A DNA stretch of 64,000 nucleotides from Paragordius varius (Eukaryota > Nematomorpha): NCBI GenBank assembly GCA_964247055.1, contig OZ176050.1, positions 11,904,001 to 11,968,000 on the forward strand. The letters are read 5' to 3'. Under the pieces are notes generated by a model. It did no database searches. It saw only the letters and a list, made by a program, of their open reading frames with translations, and was not told the origin of the DNA. The translations under genes were made by a program, and so were the position numbers. Below, piece after piece: positions 26,001 to 37,167 of the stretch. The stretch's first letter is position 1, and each line of letters begins with the position of its first letter.

Positions 26001-26769
26001 TATTTTTAATTAAATTTATCGTTTATCTAAATTGGGGTTTTTAAAAATTGTTCATTTCACAATTAATGCGGATGTTTTAACAAAACATAAAGTAAATAAA
26101 GCTACTTTTTGTGTGAATACCTTAAAATATGGGTATTTAATCAATAAATAATGGATTAGTTTACTGTGAGAATGGACCATATAATTTTATAAAATAATTA
26201 TTTTAATCCATAAAATTTCATTCTAGGGTGGTAAATGCATTTATTATCCAAAGTTATTAAAGATAGGGCTGCCCCTCTACTATTACACTTATGAGGTCAG
26301 TCTAAAATTTACGGATATGATGAAAATAATGGTCAAAAATTTAATTATTAGGATGTGTAAAATTTTTATTTTTCGATTTTTTTAAACGTAGTAGTTAACA
26401 CTGCTAGTAAATTAACCGGATTCAGTTTTTTGTTTGATAAATGCATTTTTTGCATTCTTTACGGCTTATGACCTCAAGGTCACTTATCATTTTTTGATCG
26501 GTCTAATCTTATCTGGAATATTATTAATAAACATACCAATCTTTTTACTAAAATAATCTTTCTTTTAGGTAGTATTTTGTTAACTTTTATCATAAATGAA
26601 CTTTATTATTCTCGTGTTTTAGGAAGGTTTTATTGGTTCAGATTCTTCGGATTCTCAAAGTCGCAAAACTTTTCAGGAACTCAACAAAGGATACGTCAAT
26701 AATCGCAAAGAACCTATGAGCCCCTCGAATTTAACCAAAAATATCATTGTGATAAAAAATCGATTATAA
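23090..26769 (+). CDS. OS-9-type ER lectin (ERAD)
   Basis: MRH-domain lectin of the ER lumen that in the family recognises trimmed N-glycans on misfolded proteins and delivers them to the SEL1/HRD1 ubiquitin-ligase complex. Exons: 23090-23219, 23249-23430, 23457-23588, 24162-24263, 24630-24813, 25152-25183, 25455-25506, 25799-25899, 26227-26295, 26623-26769; 376 aa with matching phases. Signal-like N terminus, then FNLPEINSIKYELKIV as in human OS-9, ITISSKYGDKFYCFLP, and the MRH core: GWWTYEFCYKKHIKQYHLE, YYTNGTWCSLSHAPREALVQ, and EADCMYTLKIETPLLC with paired cysteines. The substrate-binding WW, the NGT.C turn and the PRE motif are present. The C-terminal half is poorly conserved, and the protein is much shorter than human OS-9 (about 660 aa). 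Introns 1 and 2 are 29 and 26 nt. AATAAA at about 26857. Confidence 0.93.
23220..23248 (+). other. Ultrashort intron, 29 nt (OS-9 intron 1)
   Basis: GTATTTTCTT ... GATTTGTAG. Without removal the frame stops at this TAG; with removal KIVNQ runs into THNLNSQIEDYITISSKYGD. A competing 20-nt solution (23245-23264, GTAGCTCATA...AAATAG) also keeps the frame, so the exact borders need cDNA. Either way an intron shorter than 30 nt is required. Confidence 0.65.
23431..23456 (+). other. Ultrashort intron, 26 nt (OS-9 intron 2)
   Basis: GTAAATACAC ... AATTTATAG. Removal joins PLKKECLKK to SEGWWTYEFCY, giving the same spacing (six residues between Cys and WW) as human OS-9. 26 is not a multiple of three, so retention would destroy the MRH domain. 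The clearest example in the window. Confidence 0.85.
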
Positions 26770-27441
26770 AGATAAAAAAATAATATAGATCTAATCACAT
26801 TCCTTTACATTGAGGATTAATTAACTATCTTCTATGCAATTTAAATGGAAACACTAAATAAATTATTTTATTATATATTAGTTTCAAAATTTTTTTACCT
26901 TAAATTACCAAAATATTTAAATTCGGAATATGTATGTACACGACATTGAAAATTTATTAAAATTTGTGAATTATTTTTTGGTGGGAAAGGGGGATTTTTA
27001 TATATCACAATATAATAATCATATATTTTAAGAATGTTATTGTTAAAAATAATTATGATGATACAATTAATAAATAGTTCATAGAATGAATAAATTTAAA
27101 CATTGATACATAAGATTTTTAAATAAGGGTTTTCAAAATTTAATATTAAAAATGTGGAAAAAAATGTGATTGTGTGATGCCAATGCCATAATAATATGCT
27201 TAAATTGTACAATAACTTAAATAAAATCTATTAAATAGATAATGATATTTAAAATTTTGATATCAAATGAATAATGATAAAATAATATTATTCCTGATAT
27301 TATTACATTTGTTAAATTCAATAAATTTTATTTAAAAAACATAATTTTATTTTTAACTTTGGCACCAAATAACAAATCAAACTCTGCTATTAATAAAGAA
27401 TATTACAGATATTGCACAATAATATATTTATATATATAAAC

Positions 27442-27472
<31 letters not shown>

Positions 27473-27494
27473 GTATATATGACGACTAGATAAT
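26770..27494. other. Spacer downstream of OS-9
   Basis: OS-9 3' region with a polyadenylation signal near 26857, then AT-rich DNA and a TA-rich run at 27423-27478. No gene recognised. Confidence 0.5.
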
Positions 27495-27693
27495 TACAGT
27501 ATGAATAAGTATACATTGATAGAAAGTTATAAAGTATTCCCAAATGGTAAATACAACAAAGGGCAGTATCATTGGCTAATAAAAATAAAAAGTGAAAAAA
27601 ACTATAAGCCAATAATACTCCCCTTTGTTGTATTTTCTATTTGGCAATAATTAATAACTTTCTAGCAATGTCTACATACTTACTCATACTGTA
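27495..27693. repeat. Foldback MITE family D, copy 1
   Basis: TACAGTATGAATAAGTATAC at the left end pairs with GTCTACATACTTACTCATAC followed by TGTA at the right, and complementarity continues inward (AACAAAGGG / CCCTTTGTT). About 199 bp. Copy 2 is at 53162-53353 in a SEC23 intron. Ends at TA, consistent with TA target duplication. Confidence 0.75.
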
Positions 27694-27814
27694 TAATTAA
27701 AATCTAACAAAAGAACCATCACATCTCCAAAGTTAAATAGATGGATTTAAGTTTGACTCTCTTTTTTTAACCTAAAATTATTTTTTTTGTGCATAGGCTT
27801 TAGTGAAAATATTA

Positions 27815-28325
27815 TCTTAACATTATAACATGTAAAGTAATGTAACAAACTTCTCGTTTGAGACTCAATTTAGTCAAAATGTTGTCAACATTTTAACATG
27901 TGTAAAATCTATAAAAAGTATAATGTGACAAACGTAAAATTTTCTCATTTTCCTCGTTTGAGACTTAATTTGATCAATATCTTGACATTTTTGTAAAATC
28001 TATCAAAAGTATAATGTAAACGTAAATTTTTTCTCATTTTCCTTGTTGGAACTCAATTTAGTCAGAATATTGTCTTGACATTTTTGTAAAATCTATCAAA
28101 AGTATAATGTACACGTAAAATTTTAATTTCCTTGTTTGAACTTAATTTAGTCAATTTTTATTTGTAAAATCTATAAAAAGTATAATGTAAACGTAAAATT
28201 TTATCAATTTCCTTGTTTGAACTCAATTTAGTCAAAATATTGTCTTAACATTTTAACTTGTGTAAAATCTATAAAAAGTATAATGACAAACGTAAAATTT
28301 TCTCAATTTCCTTGTTTGGAACTCA
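27815..28325. repeat. Minisatellite abutting the GPCR stop codon
   Basis: About five imperfect copies of a unit of roughly 90-105 bp. Each holds GTAAAATCTATAAAAAGTAT, then AATGT, AAACGTAAAATTTTCTC, TTTCCTTGTTTG and ACTCAATTTAGTCAAAATAT. The array runs up to the complement of the GPCR stop codon at 28323, so it forms the 3'-UTR or immediate downstream sequence of that gene. Confidence 0.8.
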
Positions 28326-31300
28326 ATGCTTTTTTGCATTTTTCGTTCCTGTAGTAAATCTCGTAGCTGTAGTCGCACCCACTCGATTATTTCCAACACC
28401 TTGGCCTCCTACTCCTCCTGTTTGCGTTACGCCTGAAGCATAAGTCTTGATTGTGTAGAGACGAAAGATGGCAAAATCTGCTATGAAAAGCAGGAAAACC
28501 ACATTCAGTATTATGAATAGGACGAAATCAAACATGATTCGACTCAGGAAAGATTTCATGGAAAAATTGATGGGTAACATCATAACGCACAGAAATAGAC
28601 TAATATAGATGCAAAATGAAAGATATCTCAATGCTGAACTAATACGTAGCAAACTTTGTTCCCTAGATATCAGGTATATGGCTATCAGCAACAATAAGAT
28701 TAGGAATGAAATTTGTATAATGTTAAAGGGTGTATTGTTAGTTTTGGCTGGGCAATAGACTAGGACATTGTTTAACGTGTCTGAAACTTGTTCCTTACCC
28801 GGGAAGATTGGGAAAAGATTGAAAAGGAGGATGGAAAAAATGACCTGCACAAACAGATAAAGAATAAGTTAGTATATAAATAGTTATAAAATAAACTAAT
28901 ATATAATTATATTATGGACATTTTAAAAAATATATATTTTAGATCAGGCGTGTCTAACTCGCGGCCCTCCGCAATCTTGTGTGGCCCACGAAAATTTAGA
29001 CTACAACTATCAAATAAATAAAATTGTACAATTCCCAAAGATAGTGTATTTATAAAATAATTCTTTGAATTGATATTTCTTTAACAATGTCATACAAATT
29101 GGCAACGAACTGTCAAATTGATTGAATATTAGTGTTTATATTGTTTTTTACAGTTTTAACGATATTTTCTTCCGGCCCGCGAAGCCATTTGTTTGGACGC
29201 CCCTGTTTTAAATAATGAAGCCTGAATTGGCAAAATAAGTCTTAATTATAGCATAAAGCAAATTTAAATAACCTGAATAACTATGACCAGTAAAGCCACC
29301 ATCCATTGTCGTTTGCGTTCGTATTGAGTTAACTCGTTCCGGAACACGTCAACCTATCAATGTTATTAAATGTTTTAAAATTAATTTTGGTTTCATCATC
29401 ATATTATATAAAGGTTTTTATATTTTATAAATAGACAAATGAAATAAAATCTATCGTAGATGCTTAATGATAAGAAAAATGAAATATTGTTGTGTCTAAA
29501 AATAAGATGACTACTATTATGACAGTAATGTATTGCCATTTCAATAATAAAAATTGCGATCTGCAGCAAAACATGATTTATGCTCAGCCAAACGTTTTTG
29601 TCCAGTTTTTTTGGTGCATATGATTTTTTAACACTTTTTATGCAATCCAATTTATGCCCAACCAATTTTATAAGCTACCTATTAAATGATTATTAGCCAA
29701 ATCTTTTTTTAACATAATTGCTAAAATTTTCTAAAACAATTAAATCTTGCTCAAAACAATTTTTTACATCATACCATATCGCGATTTCGCATAACAAAAC
29801 TTTTCGATGTACTAAGTTCAGCTAGGATCCCCGCACAAAATAGGGCAGCAGAACCGTATTTAAGGAAATAGCACATGGTGCATTTCAATCTGGCCGGATA
29901 GCCAAAGTACATAAAATGGGCTATTAGACCGAAGAAAACACCAATGATAAAGAGCCATATAATTAAGCGTCCCATTTCACGGGTAGCGGGATGTCGATAA
30001 TTTTTCAAGTAGAATATCACAATAATTGCCCAAGCGAATAAACCTACACAGTTAAAATTAATTTTATTGAAAAATGGAAAATAAAAATATTGAATACATT
30101 GTGCAATGTCATTAATTTTTTTTTGAAACTGTTACAAAAGGTGAATGGAATCTCGGATTCCAAAGTTTTGATGTTATCCGGATATGCGCTTTTTTATAAT
30201 TTATTGTTTTGTGAAACTGCTAAAATATTTATCATTAATTGATAGATATAAGAAGTTATGGTCAAAAGATAAAAAAACTTTACAATTATACTTGTAAAAT
30301 AATAAATAAAGTTTGGACTATATAAATGAATAATAGACAAAACACGTTTGATAATTCGAATAAATTTCCGTCGTTATATTAAATATTCCCAATGAATAAC
30401 TGTCGTTAATATTTTTTCACATGCATAATTTACTAATTTATGCCCCTTTGTATAAATAAACACCTTTTTTTACCATACTAGCGCTATCTATTTTACATAA
30501 ATAGTATTCACCAATTATTTGAAACACTGGCATGACATAATAGGTAAACGTATATCCTTGGATCGTTTGAGGTTTAATTTCTTGACACCTGGTTTGCGTA
30601 TCAGTATCCGGCCATGTAAATGTCGGACAAACGGCACACGGTTTATCCCTTTGGTTCGTTAGGATTTCATTGACTTGGCATTTTGCACATTCCCAACAAC
30701 ACAGATTACTTTTGTAAATTTTGTAGTGTCTATATTAAACAAAAATTGAAAATAGTTTTATTAATACATAAGGGGCGTTATTTATGAACCGATTATAAAA
30801 ATCTAAAACACCCAATAAAAGATCGGACACATTAAACACTTTTAACAGATTAAATATTGATTAAATATAGTATTATTAGGTTAACTGGGTTCTACCGTCT
30901 AAATTACTTATTGAATATTTATGAGTATAGTATTCAAAGCAAACCTACAGCTAATAATGGATATCCTAATACACGAAATCATTTTTTTTAAATAAAACTT
31001 ATGATATATGGTTGTTTTACCGTTCCTCATTTTAACGAAAAAATAAATATTAAATTTATCTTATAGTTACAAATAATTGATATTTTATCAATCCGTTTAA
31101 TCGTATGTATTGTATGCGATTGCGTTTATATTGAGAATACAATGTGGAAAGAAACTTTTAGAAAATTATTTTATAAAAGAAAAAATATGTACTTTGGCGG
31201 GCACTCCACACTACAGATAGACAAGGGCGCATCCGCCGGTTTTTGGAAAGTTTGATTAAAAATTCTAATCGGCTCATTTACGATCAAAGTATCCATGTAG

Positions 31301-34077
31301 TAAAATCCAACGCTAGCTTCGTTGAATTCGAAATATTGATTGTCGGGTTTTAAGTTATTTAAAACTAGCGTCCCGAATGATGTTTCATCTTTAGTTCTAT
31401 GTATAATGACAGATACTTGGTAAAATTTTTGGCCGGTAAAATAATTTTTAAAAGTGATTACTTCCTTAAAGGGAATCATTTATTGCCACATACATATTTT
31501 TAATTGAAAAATAATTATAAATTGCCATATTTTGAGTATAGCTATTTATTAATAAAAAAATTAGCAGTGTTAAATATTAATAAGCTGTAAGTGGTACCTC
31601 TCCTCCACCAAGTTAGATAGCTCATTGTAAATATCCTCTCCCAAAAGGCAATCAGCAATATCCACCCGGGTGGCCTGTGGACATTTTTGCCAATGCAATT
31701 TATCAAACACTTGTGTTAACATATCCATGGATTGCAAGATTTGCCATACCTCAAGACCAAACATCTCTTCCTCCAGTTCCCAAATAAAACTTTTAGATTT
31801 ATTTTGCAACATTAAACTAGTGGAGTTAACCCAGCTGTTTGATGTGTTTATGTTGCCATATCTTGATTTACGTCGACTAATTATATTGGTGTAATTAGTT
31901 AAAAGTTGATTTACCCATCTCTGGTAATGATTCATTAAGGGCTCCTGTTCGTAAACCATTGATGCAATTGTCCGAAACCAAATAAGGTAATCCGATATTT
32001 TTCCCTTTATCTCACGGAAAAAGAGAGCTGATATTTGTCCCAAACGAGCTGAAAGACCTTGAAATTCCATAAGCAATGGTGCAGGCCACGTATAAGTTCC
32101 AACAAATATTAAATCTTTAGTAATAAGCGCATTTGCAGGGCTTATTTGATTGAAATAGCTAAACATTTTAATAATCTTGTCCGTTGTTAGGAGAGTTATT
32201 ACAACTTTAGCCCTAATCTCTTCCGTAGTAACTATTTGAGAATTAGTAGCTAACGGATCAACGGCCGCCGCTCCTGTAATCACGTTTGATGCTGTATTAT
32301 CCGCTACATTTACAATATTACCCATTGTGCCAATGTTAACTATAGCAGGGGCAGATGTATTGATACCACCTACACCCAGGACGGTAGACGATTGTGGTTG
32401 CATAACGGTCCTACTGATACGCATCTTATTTTGCATGATAGCTTCGGTAAAATTGTTTAAATTGGCATGCAGATCATCATCGGATTCATCGAGGCGCATT
32501 TCAACATGCGTACACATATTACGTCGCGTAAGTTCGGCCTTCAACAACTCATACAAATTTTCACTGTTATCCTCATCCATGTAGATAATGTTAACATACG
32601 TCCACCCAAATTTAGCCAATAAATCGACCATGGCCATAACATAACGACGGTTGGAGACGGCAAAACGTATAAGGTAGGGGTAAAACATTTTGTTGGCTAA
32701 ATTATCATCCGAATTTTTGTAACTTATCTGCGGTATTTGATACGAGCTCATAAGCGGTGATATAATTTTAGCTGAATTACCTAATCCCTCCAACAGGGTC
32801 TTAATGTCCGGTTCTTTATTCATAAAATTAAGTGTAGCTTGTAGCGTAATTTTTTCTTGGTCACTCAATGGTATAGGATTCGGATCAAAAAATTCTTGTT
32901 GTCTTGCTTGAGTCTCCTGAGAAAATGGAACAAACAAATTAGATCCAAGTGACTCGGTATCATTTGAATATCTAATAGGTAAGGTGGAATCACTAATAGG
33001 AACCATATTCGAAAAAGTTGATGGCATTGTTTGTCCCGGTGAAATTTCTAAACTTGCATAAGATGAGGGAATGTTTGTAACGACAGCAGGTGGGAGACTT
33101 GTCGAAATAGGTGTATTGACCCCAGATTGTTGGTTCGAGGGTGACAACTGACCAAATTCTATGTTGGGTTTTGAGTCCATGGCTGGACTAGTGTCTTTTT
33201 GCGGTAAACTAGTAATGACAAAAGGAGAAGCGATTTCTGCCGAGTTTGCAGGTGTTCTACCATCCGTATTCACGTTTGAGTTTAGCAGGTTAGAACCGGT
33301 AAATCCTTCAATGTTGGAGTTGGGCGGCGTGTTTGTTGTTAGAACAAAAACATTTGGCTGCTGAGGATTCGGTACTGGGCCAAATGCTTGCCGTTTTTTT
33401 CGCTTTTCTTCTTTATAAAGATCATGGATGTACCTCATTTTGCGCTGATGATCATCTATATCAGGGAATAGTGAAAAACGATCATTCATTAAATTGTTAT
33501 CATATTCATCGACTACCCTTAAATAGTTGGACGATAAAATTGTATTGGTATTAGGAGATGCAATCTCATGGTTAAATTTACCACTTAAATCACGAGTCTT
33601 TCGACTACTGGTGGCTAACCAAGTTGACGATATATTAGGATCGATTCGAGAGTATCGTATGTTCCTTAATACATCCCTATCATTGATCATGGAGTTGGCT
33701 TCAAACGTTTCTAAGTTATAACCCGTAATATTCGGTCCCTGATCGATGAATTTGATACTTTCAATCAAAGCTATAACCGGATCGGAACAAGTAGGTTTTA
33801 TATCAACACCCAAATTGATATCGGTCAATAGGTCGGTTAAGGCATTGACCTTATGAATAGCATATACAAGTGCATAAACTATAAGGGCCTGTCCAATCTC
33901 AAATTCATCATCGCACTTATCTATATCATTGGGAGCGGGTTTGAATATGGGAAACAAACCTCCTAACATAAGGTCACCCCTACGATACAAACTGTAATTT
34001 AGTTGTGACCGTATATAAGCAAAATTTTGGCACAGTAGTAAAAGGATGAATGTGAGGATATGAAAATTCATTGACAT
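28323..34077 (-). CDS. Divergent mGluR-like class C GPCR
   Basis: Plasma-membrane receptor of GPCR family C. Six exons in transcript order: 34077-31609, 31464-31193, 30729-30464, 30043-29775, 29353-29273, 28844-28323; phases agree, 1292 aa. Signal peptide with FHILTFILLLLCQNFAY; Venus-flytrap domain with YRRGDLMLGGLFPIF, FIDQGPNITGY, SYQIPQISYKNSDDNL and FGWTYVNIIYMDED; cysteine-rich domain with LCCWECAKCQVNEI and PCAVCPTFTWPDTDTQTRC; seven hydrophobic segments, with TM3 Cys in KCTMC and an ECL2 Cys in VYCPA. About 200 residues of Ser/Thr/Pro/Asn-rich sequence interrupt the first lobe, preceded by a basic RKKRQAFG site. The glutamate-binding YAST motif of true mGluRs reads YKNS here. Probably an orphan mGluR relative (mangetout-like is possible); ligand unknown. 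The exon 1 donor and exon 2 acceptor are the least certain borders. Confidence 0.85.
28937..29213. mobile_element. hAT-type MITE in the last GPCR intron
   Basis: Starts CAGGCGTGTCTAACTCGCGG at 28945 and ends GTTTGGACGCCCCTG at 29205. Target duplication TTTTAGAT (28937-28944) / TTTTAAAT (29206-29213), 7 of 8 bases. Subterminal GCGGCCC / GGCCCGCGAAG are typical of the group. Confidence 0.8.
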
Positions 34078-35609
34078 TTGAGTATAAACTAGAGGATGAA
34101 TGGTTTTAGATTTTAATTGAATGTGTTTGTTTGATAATTTTAATTTGCTTCGTTCTACGTGCTTGGTGTCACGTTAACAGAAGATATTTATACGGAAAAT
34201 TGATATGGTGTGCATTTTGATCTCATTTAAGGCATGTGGGTGTTAATGAGAAAGTAATTAAAAAATATTAATATATAAGGCTTGTGCGTTTATTAGGATG
34301 CTCACAGATATTTACAAAATTATTGTAAGATGCATCCAAATATTGGTATTGTCAATGCAATGATTATTGGAAAAAACGGTATAATACATATTATCTACCT
34401 ATTTGTACAAATATATTCAATAATATTTCATTAAGCTAATACATTAGAATCTTATAACTGTGCTTATTTATTCAAATTTATTAGAAGGTACGAATGATTT
34501 GGCACAATATACAAATATTTTTATTAATATGTGCACGAGAATATGTTAGTTAGTTAGTTAGTTATATAGAAATGATTAACAAATATTTTCTTAACAATCT
34601 ATTCCAACTCCTGTTTTTTTTATTTTTTGTCTTCCTATATTCTCTAATCTAAATTCCAATAATTTGTATTTATGCACCTTTAGTGTATGAGACGAAGACA
34701 ATAAAATAAAATTGGCAAGAGATGTATAGTATAAAATTTGCCTTTATTCATCATTAATATTATTAGTATTGTAGTTGTAATTAACATAATTTATTTCAAT
34801 GATTCAGGTTTTCCAATCCTTATAGAAATAAGAATTGGAAAACAGAACAAAACATTTACATATTTCTAAATTGATGAAAAAAAATAAAAAATTATCAAGG
34901 TCAAGATAACATATAAAAAATTTGGTGTATAATCATACACCTTGAAACTAATTTCCCAAAATGTATTTTTTTTCAGAGAGAGAGGATAATTAGACATGAA
35001 ACCTTTTTTCTTCTTATAAAATTACTCTTGTAACATCTTAAAAAATTTTAAGTTGCATTTTGAATCTGATCAAATATGCATATTAGATATTTAATTTTAC
35101 AAAAATTTAACAAATCTTATCAAATATAATGGTAACATATAGGTTATTAATGGCTGCCTTGAAAAAATTATAAACAAGAAAATAATTATCAATTTATTTT
35201 AATTTTTTTAGCCATCATTTATAATGTATGCTTGTTATATTTTATGTTCATATTAATTTCTATTAGTTACCTTAATAACCTTACCTTCTATATACCATAA
35301 TAAAGCACATTTTTTTTTCAATGGCAGACAAAGATTGTCCAGTCGATACCATGTTAGTAGGTACTTAAAAAGAGTTGCTAATGATTGTAGTATGCATTAA
35401 AATTTGAGTTTACTAATTTTGATGAAGTTAAAAAATCCGAACCCAAAGGCAATAAATTATATTTCGTGATTATATTAAAACAGGTCAGGGTTTGCAACCA
35501 ATCGAAAAATGGAACTGAAATGGGGTTCTTAAAAGTTTAACAATTATGGACCGGTTCCATTTTAGTTCCTGACTTTTCATTAAATGATTTTTATACGCCA
35601 TTTTTTATA
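34078..35609. other. Upstream of the GPCR; no gene recognised
   Basis: Presumed promoter side of the GPCR, then AT-rich spacer. Contains a short (TTAG)n run at about 34547-34563 and an imperfect hairpin around 35503-35570 (GGAACTGAAATGG / CCATTTTAGTTCC). No coding sequence recognised. Confidence 0.5.
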
Positions 35610-35864
35610 TACCATTTGCGTTCAAATTCACCCTTGAACAAAATTCACCCTAAAATAAATGAAGTTTTTTTTAAGATTAACAATTACTTATATTTTTTTA
35701 TATTTTTAAAAAGAATTTCGTATAAAACTAAAATAATATTCTAAAAAATAATAAAATATGCCATTAAGATATCTTTTATATTAATGATGAGTTATAATAG
35801 CCCGAAAACACACAATATATTTTTAGGGTGAATTGTTAAGGGTAAATTCGAATCCTAAATGGTA
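35610..35864. repeat. MITE family C, copy 2
   Basis: TACCATTTGCGTTCAAATTC with ACCCTTGAACA and CACCCTAAAATAAAT on the left; TTTTTAGGGTGAATTGTTAA through CCTAAATGGTA on the right. A shorter derivative of the 1321-1653 element. Confidence 0.7.
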
Positions 35865-37167
35865 TAGTAATATAAACCAAAATATTAACAATTGTAATTC
35901 AACACATAATTTGCCTTAGCGTTTTTTTCTTGAAAAACTGTAGCCAAACACTGATAAACACTTGTTTAAATACATTTTGTTCTTGGCATATTTTATTGGT
36001 TAAACAATTTTTTTCGATTTCTAATGGTTAACTCCATATAAATTTTGAATCTCTTGCAACATATAAACCTCAAACCTAATATACAATAATGATATAGAGG
36101 TAAAACATACTGGCAATATTTTAAATCTAACAAAGTTTTTGCAAACACCCATTTTCAGTGAATATAGGGATCGGTTTACAACCTCTTGTCTGGAAAAAGT
36201 AGATATTTTTAATTTATTTCTAAATTTGCTGAAGGTGAAAGAAGAATTTTATTGATTCTTTTGTATTTTGTCACTCCCCAATAACCTTGAAACTTGCTCT
36301 GAAAAAAAATCCTTGAGGCAATGTTTTGGTAAACGATAGGGTAACGAATTCGTTAAAGATCTTAAAGGGAAAGATCATTTCAGAGCGCTTTTCTTAGTCG
36401 CTGATTAAAAAAGTATTTGCATTGGAATAAATAATCGTGTTAAAGGCATTTCTGAGATTCTAGCCTTATTCTCATATTTATTTATAGAAAAGATTATGTT
36501 TAAGTTACTTTTTTTGGAGCTGATTAGTATCCTAATTAATGTATAAATTTTATATTTAACTGTGACACAACTTTTTCGGGATGTTAAATTATTAATATTT
36601 TCTGATTCCTTATGGTATTGGGATCAGATCTGTGTAAAAAATTAGTTATCGAGGTCGTTTTTGAGATATGGGACTTTTTCCAAATTCGGACATTTTCAAT
36701 ATTTTCTCGTTTGTTAATGTATTTCTTTAATTAAACAAATAATATGTGGTTTGTAAAGATATTTTTAAAAAAGCCCAATTTGTCTTCAAAATAAAAAATT
36801 AATGTAAAACCAATACATTTTGTTCCAGCGGGTAAAAATCCGTAAAAATTGAGAAGTTAACATTTTTTGACCCAAATATTTTTCATCATCATATTATATC
36901 AAAACAAATTTTTTATGCTTTTGAATGTTAATTTGTCTAAATATAAAAGTCATTGTGTAACAGCTTGGTTGACTTTTATTTTTAATAAATTTCATTCACC
37001 TTTTTTTACTGTTATTTTATTTAGCACTTCAATATAATTTGAAGCATCTTAATACCACAGACTAGATTAAATTTGATATTTTAAAAGAACTACTGAAAGA
37101 AACGGCCCCAATTTAAATTTATCCTTCTATAAATATTATAAAATATGTCGAAATCTATATATTCATA
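35865..37167. other. No gene recognised
   Basis: AT-rich DNA with only short open frames, no bounded repeat and no splice-linked coding segments. Confidence 0.5.

Noticed and set aside
31670-33721. Several plus-strand open frames of 64-85 codons
   Set aside because: They are shadows of the long GPCR exon on the minus strand; no independent support.
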